Position numbers and translations under genes: made by a program
Assembly: GCA_017511045.1 (NCBI GenBank)
Contig: JAFWLM010000140.1
Span: 19,943-83,942 of the forward strand
Length of the DNA stretch: 64,000 nt
Direction of reading: 5' to 3'
Source of the DNA: Lachnospiraceae bacterium
GTDB taxonomy: Bacteria; Bacillota; Clostridia; Lachnospirales; Lachnospiraceae
Part shown: in pieces, positions 15,460 through 23,269 of the stretch
How the letters are laid out: the number at the start of each line of letters is the position of its first letter
Numbering within the stretch: position 1 is the stretch's first letter
The notes under the pieces: generated by a model
Database searches by the model: none
What the model saw: the letters and a program-made list of their open reading frames with translations, nothing else
What the model was told of the DNA's origin: nothing

Positions 15460-16617
15460 ATGGAAACACAGAATCATTCAATTCATGAACAATATATGAG
15501 GCGGGCGATCGAACTCGCGGAAAAAGGAAGAGGCTATACCGCTCCGAATCCTGTCGTAGGCTGCGTGGTGGTAAAAGACGGAAGGATCATCAGTGAAGGA
15601 TATCATGAGCGTTACGGTGAATTCCATGCAGAACGGAATGCTTTGCTTCGCTGCAAAGAAGATCCGGAAGGGGCAGATCTTTATGTAACTTTAGAACCTT
15701 GCTGCCATCAGGGAAAAACGCCGCCCTGTACCGATATCATCATTGAAAAAAAGATCGGAAGGGTCTTTGTCGGGAGCATGGATCCGAATCCGCTAGTTGC
15801 CGGAAAAGGCGTTCAGATCCTGAAAGATGCAGGCATTGCTGTTGAAACGGGAATCCTCGAAAAACAATGTCTTAAGATGAATGAGATCTTTTTCCACTTT
15901 ATTACCACGAAAACTCCCTTTGTCCTTTCCAAATTCGCGATGTCCATGGACGGGAAGATCGCATCAGAGAGCGGTGATTCCAAATGGGTGACCGGGGAAG
16001 AAGCAAGAGCGGAAGTTCATCTTTTAAGAAAGTATTATTCAGCGATCATGGTCGGGATCGGAACGGTCCTTGCTGATGATCCGATGCTGAACTGCAGGGT
16101 AGAGGAAGGCGTTGATCCGGTCCGTATCATCTGCGATTCCTCACTCCGTATTCCTTTGGACAGCAAGATCGTACAGACGGCAAAGGAGATCCCTACGATC
16201 GTTGCGGCAGGTTCCTTTGGCAGTGACTTTTTCGGATCACCGATGAAACTGGAAAACATGCAGGAAAAAGAGAAACAGCTTTCGGAACAAGGGGTCACCG
16301 TCCTTCATACTTCCAAAGGGGGGAAAGTCGACTTAAAGGAACTGATGAAACTTCTTGGCGAAAGAGGAATCGACAGCATCCTGATGGAAGGCGGTGGAGA
16401 ACTGAACGCGGCAGCGTTTGGTGCAGGGATCGTGAGCAAGGTGCAGGCTTATATCGCAGGAAAGATCATTGGAGGAGAAACAGCGAAAACTCCGGTTGCA
16501 GGGAAAGGAGCAATGACGATGAAAGACGCATCAGTACTCCGTGACCTGGAAGTCCGAATGGTGGGACAGGATATCTGCATGACAGGCTATCCGGTTCCGA
16601 AAGAAAGGGAGATTTAA
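15460..16617 (+). CDS. ribD: Bifunctional riboflavin biosynthesis deaminase/reductase RibD
   Basis: Catalyses the second and third steps of riboflavin synthesis: deamination of the pyrimidine and NADPH-dependent reduction of the ribosyl side chain. The 385 residues contain the zinc deaminase domain (YRAPNPVVG-like YTAPNPVVGCVVVKDG, then HAERNAL and PCCHQGKTPPCTD, supplying the His/Cys/Cys ligands) and the C-terminal reductase starting at SKFAMSMDGKIAS with EGGGELNAAAF. An in-frame ATG at 15373 lies just after the attenuator, but the family N-terminus starts near MRRAIELAEKGRG, so 15460 is preferred. The next gene begins 6 bp later. Confidence 0.95.
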   Translation: METQNHSIHEQYMRRAIELAEKGRGYTAPNPVVGCVVVKDGRIISEGYHERYGEFHAERNALLRCKEDPEGADLYVTLEPCCHQGKTPPCTDIIIEKKIGRVFVGSMDPNPLVAGKGVQILKDAGIAVETGILEKQCLKMNEIFFHFITTKTPFVLSKFAMSMDGKIASESGDSKWVTGEEARAEVHLLRKYYSAIMVGIGTVLADDPMLNCRVEEGVDPVRIICDSSLRIPLDSKIVQTAKEIPTIVAAGSFGSDFFGSPMKLENMQEKEKQLSEQGVTVLHTSKGGKVDLKELMKLLGERGIDSILMEGGGELNAAAFGAGIVSKVQAYIAGKIIGGETAKTPVAGKGAMTMKDASVLRDLEVRMVGQDICMTGYPVPKEREI

Positions 16618-16623
16618 GATCAT

Positions 16624-17283
16624 ATGTTTACAGGATTGATTGAAGAGACAGGAACACTGCAGAGCTTAAGCCGGGGGAGCGCATCCTGCGTTCTGACGGT
16701 CGGCTGCAGGGAAGTCCTTGAAAATACAAAGATCGGAGACAGCATTGCTGTTAACGGTGTCTGCCTTACGGTCACATCGCTTGGAAGCAACTATTTTACG
16801 GCAGATGCGATGCCGGAGACGCTGAACAGAAGCTCGCTTGGGGAACTCCGCAGCGGAAGCCTTGTGAATCTGGAGCGGGCGATGCCGGCAGACGGACGCT
16901 TCGGAGGCCATATCGTCTCGGGGCATATCGATGGGACCGGAACGATCGAACAGATCCTTCCGGACGCGAATGCTGTCTGGTATACGGTTTCTGCCCCGGC
17001 TCAGATCCTGCGGTATATTGTGGAGAAAGGATCGATCACGATCGACGGGATCAGTCTGACCGTTGCCTATGTGGATGAGAAAGTCTTCAAGGTCTCTATT
17101 ATTCCGCATACACAGAAGGTCACAGCACTCCACGAAAAACACATCGGAAGTATTGTCAATCTGGAATGTGACATTATCGGAAAATATGTGGATAAGCTTT
17201 TAACACCCTATACCACGGAGAAGGAAGCAGATCCTTCCGGCGGTGGGCTGACAGAAGAATTCCTGAGAAGTCATGGATTTTAA
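16624..17283 (+). CDS. ribE: Riboflavin synthase (alpha subunit)
   Basis: Catalyses dismutation of two 6,7-dimethyl-8-ribityllumazine molecules to riboflavin and the pyrimidine precursor. The 219 residues show the two homologous lumazine-binding halves: [10 protein letters not shown] with [12 protein letters not shown] in the first and [13 protein letters not shown] with [12 protein letters not shown] in the second. Length is normal (about 200-220). In Gram-negative nomenclature this is ribC/ribE; the Bacillus name is used here. The ribosome site and the ribBA start follow directly after the stop. Confidence 0.96.
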   Translation: MFTGLIEETGTLQSLSRGSASCVLTVGCREVLENTKIGDSIAVNGVCLTVTSLGSNYFTADAMPETLNRSSLGELRSGSLVNLERAMPADGRFGGHIVSGHIDGTGTIEQILPDANAVWYTVSAPAQILRYIVEKGSITIDGISLTVAYVDEKVFKVSIIPHTQKVTALHEKHIGSIVNLECDIIGKYVDKLLTPYTTEKEADPSGGGLTEEFLRSHGF

Positions 17284-17299
17284 TAGGAGGAGTACAACA

Positions 17300-18505
17300 A
17301 TGGCAAAAGAAATCGGGACTGTAGATCAGGCATTACAGGACCTGAAAGACGGAAAAGTGATTCTGGTGATCGACGATCCGGAACGGGAAAACGAAGGCGA
17401 TCTGATCTGTGCAGCTGAGTTTGCAACGACAGAAAATGTCAATTTTATGGCAAGCGATGCGAAAGGGCTGATCTGTATGCCAATGAGCGGTGAACTCTGC
17501 GACAAGCTGGGACTTGAGCAGATGGTGAGCGTCAATACAGATAACCATTGCACCGCCTTTACCGTCTCCATCGATCATGTGGATACGACGACGGGAATCT
17601 CCGCAGCGGAGCGTTCCTATACAGCGCTTAAGACTGTGGAAGAGGATGCGAAGCCGTCTGACTTCCGCCGTCCGGGACATATGTTCCCATTGAGGGCAAA
17701 AGAAGGAGGCGTTCTTGTCCGCGACGGACACACGGAAGCGACTGTTGACCTGATGCGCCTTGCCGGCTTAAAACCGGCAGGTCTGTGCTGTGAGATCATG
17801 CGGGAAGACGGAACCATGATGCGGACAACAGAACTTTTAGAGTTTGCGGAAAAGAAAAACCTTACCGTGATCACGATCGCGGACCTGATCAAGTACCGTC
17901 TTAAAAACGAAAGTCTTGTGAGAAGGGAAGCAGATGCGAAGCTTCCGACGAAGTACGGGAACTTCGAGATCTATGGATATGAAAATGTCCTGAACGGTGA
18001 CCATCATGTGGCGCTTGTTATGGGTGATGTGGCGAACGGAGAGCCGGTGCTTTGCAGAGTCCATTCTGAGTGTCTGACAGGAGATGTCTTTGGATCCAGC
18101 CGCTGTGACTGTGGAGAACAGCTCCAGCAGGCGATGAAGCAGATCGCAGAAGAGGGCAGAGGCCTGATCCTTTATCTGCGGCAGGAAGGAAGGGGCATCG
18201 GCCTGATCAATAAACTGAAGGCTTACGAACTTCAGGAGCAGGGATATGATACCGTCGAAGCCAATATCATGCTCGGCTTTGCTCCGGACCTGAGAGAATA
18301 CGGCGTCGGCGCACAGATCTTAAGAGATATCGGTGTCAAACAGTTAAGACTCCTTACGAATAATCCGAAGAAGATCACAGGTCTTGCAGGATACGGCATT
18401 TCGATCGTCGAACGGGTTCCGATCCAGATCAAACCGCAGAAATATGATTACAGATATCTGAAGACGAAACAGGAAAAAATGGAGCATATGACCAATTATG
18501 AATAA
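17300..18505 (+). CDS. ribBA: Bifunctional DHBP synthase / GTP cyclohydrolase II
   Basis: Supplies both starting compounds for riboflavin: the N-terminal domain converts ribulose 5-phosphate to 3,4-dihydroxy-2-butanone 4-phosphate, and the C-terminal domain opens GTP. The 401 residues include [11 protein letters not shown] (acidic metal site), [15 protein letters not shown], then [17 protein letters not shown] with three zinc cysteines and [16 protein letters not shown] of cyclohydrolase II. An ATG at 17273 overlaps ribE, but AGGAGG at 17285-17290 is placed 9 bp before the ATG at 17300, which fixes the start. Both domains look intact. Confidence 0.96.
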   Translation: MAKEIGTVDQALQDLKDGKVILVIDDPERENEGDLICAAEFATTENVNFMASDAKGLICMPMSGELCDKLGLEQMVSVNTDNHCTAFTVSIDHVDTTTGISAAERSYTALKTVEEDAKPSDFRRPGHMFPLRAKEGGVLVRDGHTEATVDLMRLAGLKPAGLCCEIMREDGTMMRTTELLEFAEKKNLTVITIADLIKYRLKNESLVRREADAKLPTKYGNFEIYGYENVLNGDHHVALVMGDVANGEPVLCRVHSECLTGDVFGSSRCDCGEQLQQAMKQIAEEGRGLILYLRQEGRGIGLINKLKAYELQEQGYDTVEANIMLGFAPDLREYGVGAQILRDIGVKQLRLLTNNPKKITGLAGYGISIVERVPIQIKPQKYDYRYLKTKQEKMEHMTNYE

Positions 18506-18571
18506 AGACTGCAAAGTCATTCTATAGAGTTACAGAACAGAATCAGAAATAACAATATCGGAGGAATTATC

Positions 18572-19039
18572 ATGAGAGTATTAGAAGGAAAAGTTGTAGC
18601 CGGACAGGTGAAGATCGGAATCGTAGCAGCAAGATTCAATGAGTTTATTGTATCCAAACTCGTTGGCGGAGCACAGGATGCCCTGATCCGTCATGGAGTC
18701 GAGGACAGCAATATCGAAGTGGCATGGGTACCGGGTGCTTTCGAGATCCCGTTTATCGCACAGAAAATGGCTGAGTCCGGAAAGTATGATGCGATTCTTT
18801 GTTTAGGTGCAGTAATCCGCGGTGCAACGAGTCACTATGATCTTGTCTGCAATGAAGCGGCAAAGGGAATCGCAGCAGTCGGTCTTAAGACCGGAGTTCC
18901 GGCACTGTTCGGTATCGTAACGACTGATAACATTGAACAGGCGATCGAGCGTGCAGGAACCAAGGCAGGCAACAAGGGATATGATGTTGCATGCTCTGCA
19001 ATTGAAATGATCAACCTGGTGAATGAGATCAACGCATAA
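18572..19039 (+). CDS. ribH: 6,7-dimethyl-8-ribityllumazine synthase
   Basis: Condenses the dihydroxybutanone phosphate made by RibBA with the pyrimidine made by RibD to form the lumazine used by riboflavin synthase; family members build icosahedral or pentameric shells. The 155 residues contain [53 protein letters not shown] (catalytic His) and [17 protein letters not shown]. Length and all motifs are normal. GGAGG lies 8 bp before the ATG. The stop codon overlaps by 11 bp the tail of the minus-strand HAD gene; no terminator is visible between them. Confidence 0.97.
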   Translation: MRVLEGKVVAGQVKIGIVAARFNEFIVSKLVGGAQDALIRHGVEDSNIEVAWVPGAFEIPFIAQKMAESGKYDAILCLGAVIRGATSHYDLVCNEAAKGIAAVGLKTGVPALFGIVTTDNIEQAIERAGTKAGNKGYDVACSAIEMINLVNEINA

Positions 19040-19682
19040 GACAGTCGATGACGTCTTTCGCACTTGGAAGGACGGCAGCAGCTTTTTCGGCAATTTCAGC
19101 TGAGGGCTGAACCATATCAGGAATACAGATAACGGGGATCCCGCCGTTAATTGCGGCGCGGACTCCGTTTTCAGAGTCTTCGAGGACTAGAGCCTTAGAA
19201 GGCTCTGTTTTGTTCAAGGCACAGGCTTTTAAGAAGATCTCGGGATTCGGTTTTGTACGGCGTACGCTTTCGCCGCCAACGATATAAGCAAAATAGCTTC
19301 GCAGTCCGGCTGCTTCCAGAAATTTTTCCACATATGGAGTCTGTGAGGAACTTGCAACGCAGCAGGGGATCTCTTTTTCACGGATCCAGTCCAGAAGTTC
19401 TTTGATCCCCGGCTTGACAGGGACACCGTTTTTTTCGATGTATTCCATCTGAAGCACGCGGGTATCTTTTGTTACTTCTTCTTTGGGATAATCTTTGCCG
19501 TAGATCCGGTCCAGGATCTCGAACAGAATGGTGCCGGAAACACCGACCGTCTGCAGATAATCTTCTTCTCTGTGGACATAGCCGTACTTCGGAAGCACGG
19601 TCGCCCGAAGTTCCATAAACAATCGCTCGGTATCAAAGAGCAGTCCGTCCATATCAAAGATAAAGAGTTCCGGAAGATTCAT
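19029..19682 (-). CDS. HAD-superfamily phosphatase, beta-phosphoglucomutase-like subfamily
   Basis: A 217-residue haloacid-dehalogenase hydrolase acting on a small phosphorylated substrate. Motif I is [13 protein letters not shown] (nucleophile Asp 10, acid/base Asp 12), motif [17 protein letters not shown], motif III Lys in [13 protein letters not shown] and motif [15 protein letters not shown] helical cap sits between motifs I and II (C1 type). The substrate is not readable. Because the riboflavin pathway needs a HAD phosphatase that no rib operon gene supplies, and this gene abuts ribH, a role on the ribitylamino-uracil phosphate is possible but unproven; sugar-phosphate or nucleotide phosphatase is equally likely. 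Confidence 0.88.
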   Translation of the reverse strand: MNLPELFIFDMDGLLFDTERLFMELRATVLPKYGYVHREEDYLQTVGVSGTILFEILDRIYGKDYPKEEVTKDTRVLQMEYIEKNGVPVKPGIKELLDWIREKEIPCCVASSSQTPYVEKFLEAAGLRSYFAYIVGGESVRRTKPNPEIFLKACALNKTEPSKALVLEDSENGVRAAINGGIPVICIPDMVQPSAEIAEKAAAVLPSAKDVIDCLMR

Positions 19683-19761
19683 TTGCCATATGTTCCTTTC
19701 TCCTGTATTATAGCGTGAAACAACGGAACTATCAAAACATTCAAATTATCGAAACGTCTGA

Positions 19762-19790
19762 TTGACAATAGAAGGAGAAACTGTTAAGAT
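19762..19790 (+). promoter_or_regulatory. Promoter of rpsO
   Basis: TTGACA (19762-19767), 17-bp spacer, TAAGAT (19785-19790); transcription would begin near 19797, giving a leader of about 80 bases. Confidence 0.82.
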
Positions 19791-19813
19791 ATGCAAGTTG
19801 TCAGCCCTTTCTC

Positions 19814-19839
19814 AGATGACGGACACTCCGACCGCATCT
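19814..19839 (+). promoter_or_regulatory. Structured rpsO leader, candidate S15 autoregulatory site
   Basis: AGATG (19814-19818) pairs with CATCT (19835-19839) and, inside, CGG (19820-19822) with CCG (19828-19830). S15 is known to bind its own leader in several bacteria through varied structures that mimic its 16S site. This is a candidate by position and shape only. Confidence 0.4.
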
Positions 19840-19878
19840 TAGATATGGGTGGTAATCAAAAACAAGGAGGAAATAATT

Positions 19879-20145
19879 ATGATTACACCGGAAATTAAAG
19901 CGGAAATTATCAAGGAGTATGGAAAGACTCCGGCAGACACAGGTTCTACAGAAGTTCAGGTTGCGATCCTGACCTACAGAATCAAGGAACTTACTGAGCA
20001 CCTCAAGACTCATGCTAAAGATCACCACTCCAGAAGAGGTCTTCTGAAGATGGTAGGTAAGAGAAGAGGTCTTCTGGATTACCTGAAGAGCAAAGATATC
20101 GAAGCTTATCGTCAGCTGATCGAGAAACTCGGTATCAGAAAATAA
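19879..20145 (+). CDS. rpsO: 30S ribosomal protein S15
   Basis: Primary binding protein of the 16S rRNA central domain, 88 residues, the standard length. Recognised by [47 protein letters not shown] and the end [12 protein letters not shown]. An ATG at 19849 is in frame, but AAGGAGG at 19864-19870 is 8 bp before the ATG at 19879 and the family N-terminus agrees. It is followed by pnp, the usual rpsO-pnp pairing, with two hairpins in between. Confidence 0.98.
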   Translation: MITPEIKAEIIKEYGKTPADTGSTEVQVAILTYRIKELTEHLKTHAKDHHSRRGLLKMVGKRRGLLDYLKSKDIEAYRQLIEKLGIRK

Positions 20146-20158
20146 TTTTGTTAATATC

Positions 20159-20190
20159 AATAGACCAGGTCGCACGGCCCGGTCTATTGT
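20159..20190 (+). terminator. Stem-loop after rpsO
   Basis: AATAGACC (20159-20166) pairs with GGTCTATT (20181-20188), followed by a mixed TTGTTATGTTATTT. The weak T run suggests partial termination or a processing point between rpsO and pnp. Confidence 0.55.
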
Positions 20191-20214
20191 TATGTTATTT
20201 ACAGGCTTTTCTTG

Positions 20215-20288
20215 CAGGGGAACGAACCGAAGCCTCTGAAAATTTCGTGAAAATGTCATGGCATTTTCAGATGTTTCGGATTCCTCTG
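20215..20288 (+). promoter_or_regulatory. Long hairpin in the pnp leader (candidate RNase III/PNPase control element)
   Basis: Three stacked stems: 20215-20222 with 20281-20288 (8 bp, one G-U), 20227-20231 with 20275-20279 (5 bp) and 20236-20243 with 20263-20270 (8 bp). An alternative AAAATG/CATTTT pairing (20250-20255 with 20262-20267) excludes the innermost stem. In E. coli pnp is controlled by a double-stranded leader cut by RNase III and trimmed by PNPase itself; a similar role here is inferred. Confidence 0.55.
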
Positions 20289-20334
20289 CTTGAAAGATCA
20301 GGGTGTTCGACCCGAGAAGTTCGAAGGAGGATTT

Positions 20335-22425
20335 ATGAGCTTTAAAACATTTGAAATGGAACTGGCAGGAAGAACTCTGCGCGCTGAGATCGGCCGCGTA
20401 GCAGCACAGGCAAACGGAGCAGTACTGCTTCATTACGGAGACACTGTCGTTCTTTCTACCGCAACTGCATCTGAAAAACCAAGAGACGGAATCGATTTCT
20501 TCCCGCTCAGCGTAGACTTTGAGGAAAAACTGTATTCTGTCGGAAAGATTCCAGGTGGATTTACCAGAAGAGAAGGAAGACCTTCCGAGAACGCAGTGCT
20601 GACCGCACGTGTCATTGACCGTCCGATGCGCCCGCTGTTCCCGAAGGATTACAGAAATGATGTTGTATTAAACAATCTGGTCATGAGTGTGGATCCGGAT
20701 TGCCAGCCGGAACTTGTTGCAATGCTCGGAAGCGCACTTGCAACCTGCATCTCTGACATCCCGTTTGACGGCCCGGTTGCTATGACCCAGGTCGGAATGA
20801 TCGACGGAGAACTGATCTTCAACCCGACAAGTGCACAGAAGCATGTTTCTGATCTGGCGCTTACCGTAGCTTCTACACCGGAGAAGGTCATCATGATCGA
20901 AGCCGGAGCAAACGAAGTACCGGAAGATAAAATGATCGAGGCAATCTTTGCAGCTGACGATCTGAACAAGAAAGTCAACGAGTTCTTTGCACAGATCATT
21001 GCTGAGGTCGGAAAAGAAAAACATGAATATGAGCACCATGAGATTCCGGAAGAAGTAACCAACGCAATTGTTGAACTGGTTCCGCCGGCAGAAATGGAAA
21101 AAGCCGTTTTCGCTGATGAGAAACAGGTTCGTGATAAGAACATCTCTGAGATCAAGGATATGCTTGCAGAGAAATTCGCGGAAGAGCATGAGGACTGGAT
21201 TCCGAGCATTGACGAGGCTGTTTATGCATACCAGAAAAAGACGGTCCGTAAGATGATCCTGAAAGATCATAAGAGACCGGATGGCCGTGCAATCGACCAG
21301 ATCCGCCCGCTGGCAGCAGAGATTGATCTGCTCCCGAGAGCACACGGAAGCGGAATGTTCACCCGTGGCCAGACACAGATCATGACGGCTACAACTTTAG
21401 GACCGCTTTCTGAAGCACAGAAAATTGACGGCCTTGATTTAGACGTAACATCCAAGAGATATATGCATCAGTACAACTTCCCGGCATACTCTGTCGGTGA
21501 GGCAAGACCGAACCGTACACCGGGACGCCGTGAGATCGGACATGGTGCACTTGCAGAAAGAGCTCTGCTTCCGGTAATTCCTTCTGAACAGGAATTCCCG
21601 TACGCACTGCGTCTTGTTTCCGAGACCTTTGAGTCTAACGGATCCACAAGCCAGGCATCTGTCTGCGCTTCCACCTTAAGCCTTATGGCAGCAGGTGTTC
21701 CGATCAAACGTCCGGTTGCAGGCATCTCCTGCGGTCTGGTAACAGGCGAGACGGATGATGACTATCTTGTCCTGACTGACATCCAGGGACTTGAGGATTT
21801 CTTCGGCGACATGGACTTCAAGGTCGCAGGTACTGATGTTGGTATCACAGCGATCCAGATGGATATCAAGATCCATGGACTTACAAGAGCGATCGTTGAG
21901 GAAGCAATCGCAAGAACGAAACAGGCAAGAACCTATATCCTGCACGAAGTAATGCTTCCGGTCATTGCTGAACCGCGTAAAGAAGTCGGTAAATATGCTC
22001 CGAAGATCATCAGCATGCAGATCGATCCGGATAAGATCGGTGAAGTTGTTGGTAAGCAGGGTAAAGTCATCAACGAGATCATCGCAAGAACCGGCGTTAA
22101 GATCGACATCAATGATGACGGAATGGTTTCCATCTGTGGCGTAGAGAAGGATAAACTCGAAGAAGCACGCCAGATCATCGACACGATCGTATCCGAGTTT
22201 GAGACCGGAAAGATCTACGAAGGCAAGGTCGTTTCGATTAAAGACTTTGGTGCATTCCTTGAGTTTGCACCGGGCAAAGAAGGAATGGTCCATATTTCCA
22301 AGATCGCTCCGGAGCGTATCAAACGCGTGGAAGATGTTCTTACCCTTGGCGATGTGGTTCAGGCAAAATGCCTCGGACCGGATAAGATGGGAAGAGTTTC
22401 CTTCAGCATTAAAGATGCGAAATAA
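20335..22425 (+). CDS. pnp: Polyribonucleotide nucleotidyltransferase (PNPase)
   Basis: Phosphorolytic 3'-5' exoribonuclease of the RNA degradosome, 696 residues. Two RNase PH-like cores flank an all-helical domain: FEMELAGRTLRAEIGRVA starts the first, RPDGRAIDQIRPL and RGQTQIMTATTLGP mark the second, with FFGDMDFKVAGTD holding the active-site aspartates. A KH domain (DPDKIGEVVGKQGKVINEI) and an S1 domain (GKVVSIKDFGAFLEFAPG) end the protein. An upstream in-frame ATG (20290) precedes the ribosome site; GAAGGAGG 5 bp before 20335 decides the start. A strong terminator follows. Confidence 0.98.
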   Translation: MSFKTFEMELAGRTLRAEIGRVAAQANGAVLLHYGDTVVLSTATASEKPRDGIDFFPLSVDFEEKLYSVGKIPGGFTRREGRPSENAVLTARVIDRPMRPLFPKDYRNDVVLNNLVMSVDPDCQPELVAMLGSALATCISDIPFDGPVAMTQVGMIDGELIFNPTSAQKHVSDLALTVASTPEKVIMIEAGANEVPEDKMIEAIFAADDLNKKVNEFFAQIIAEVGKEKHEYEHHEIPEEVTNAIVELVPPAEMEKAVFADEKQVRDKNISEIKDMLAEKFAEEHEDWIPSIDEAVYAYQKKTVRKMILKDHKRPDGRAIDQIRPLAAEIDLLPRAHGSGMFTRGQTQIMTATTLGPLSEAQKIDGLDLDVTSKRYMHQYNFPAYSVGEARPNRTPGRREIGHGALAERALLPVIPSEQEFPYALRLVSETFESNGSTSQASVCASTLSLMAAGVPIKRPVAGISCGLVTGETDDDYLVLTDIQGLEDFFGDMDFKVAGTDVGITAIQMDIKIHGLTRAIVEEAIARTKQARTYILHEVMLPVIAEPRKEVGKYAPKIISMQIDPDKIGEVVGKQGKVINEIIARTGVKIDINDDGMVSICGVEKDKLEEARQIIDTIVSEFETGKIYEGKVVSIKDFGAFLEFAPGKEGMVHISKIAPERIKRVEDVLTLGDVVQAKCLGPDKMGRVSFSIKDAK

Positions 22426-22445
22426 TCCGAATTATAACTGAGATT

Positions 22446-22480
22446 AAAATGCCGCTGTCGAATCCGATAGCGGCATTTTT
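22446..22480 (+). terminator. Rho-independent terminator after pnp
   Basis: A 15-bp stem (22446-22460 with 22465-22479, one G-U) with an AATC loop; the stem's own end supplies TTTTT. Confidence 0.9.
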
Positions 22481-22483
22481 AGT

Positions 22484-22511
22484 TTCTTAAGAAGAAGGAA
22501 AATGCTATAAT
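22484..22511 (+). promoter_or_regulatory. Promoter of the ABC ATPase/FtsX-like permease pair
   Basis: A consensus TATAAT at 22506-22511 with a weak -35 TTCTTA (22484-22489), spacer 16 bp. Confidence 0.5.
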
Positions 22512-22564
22512 ATTTAGTTATCAAATAACGCCAATTCATTAGGATTTATAGAAAGTGGAAAGTC

Positions 22565-23269
22565 ATGAGTTATATTGAACTGATCGATGTGGTGAAAGAA
22601 TACAGTGCAAAAGGCGGTGTGACGACGCGCGCCCTTGACGGCATCAATTTTCATATTGAGCAGGGTGAACTCGTCGTTATCGTCGGTCCTTCGGGAGCAG
22701 GGAAAACGACCGTGCTGAATATGCTCGGAGGTATGGATACGATCACATCCGGAGAGATCTGGGTCGATGACGTTGATATTTCAAAATTTACTCCAAAGCA
22801 GCTGACAAAATACCGCAGGAATGATGTGGGTTTTGTATTCCAGTTTTATAATCTTGTTCCGAACTTTACGGCGCTTGAAAATGTGGAACTGTCCAACCAG
22901 ATCAGTAAGAATCCGATGAGTGCTAAAAAGATCATGCATGAAGTCGGACTTTCCCATCGTCTTGATAATTTCCCGGCACAGCTTTCCGGCGGAGAGCAGC
23001 AGCGTGTATCGATCGCCAGAGCATTGGCGAAAAACCCTAAGATCATGCTCTGTGATGAGCCGACCGGCGCATTGGATTATAAGACCGGCAAGACGATCTT
23101 AAAGCTCCTTCAGACGATGTGCAGGAAGAAAGGCATGACAGTTATTATCATTACCCATAACCAGGCGATCGCGCCGATGGCGGACCGCGTGATCCAGATC
23201 AAGAACGGAAAAGTCGAACGTATGGGGATCAACCGGAATCCGCTTCCGGTTGAGGAGATCGAGTGGTAG
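22565..23269 (+). CDS. ABC transporter ATP-binding protein, LolD/MacB-type
   Basis: A 234-residue ATPase of the type that powers MacB/FtsX-fold permeases by mechanotransmission rather than solute import. Walker A is [12 protein letters not shown] (residues 40-51), the Q-loop lies in [20 protein letters not shown], the signature is [15 protein letters not shown], Walker B is [10 protein letters not shown] and the switch His is in IITHNQAI. The stop TAG is directly followed by the ATG of the permease gene, so the two are certainly one unit. Substrate is unknown: export of peptides or lipoproteins, or control of cell-wall hydrolases, are possibilities for such pairs. Confidence 0.94.
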   Translation: MSYIELIDVVKEYSAKGGVTTRALDGINFHIEQGELVVIVGPSGAGKTTVLNMLGGMDTITSGEIWVDDVDISKFTPKQLTKYRRNDVGFVFQFYNLVPNFTALENVELSNQISKNPMSAKKIMHEVGLSHRLDNFPAQLSGGEQQRVSIARALAKNPKIMLCDEPTGALDYKTGKTILKLLQTMCRKKGMTVIIITHNQAIAPMADRVIQIKNGKVERMGINRNPLPVEEIEW

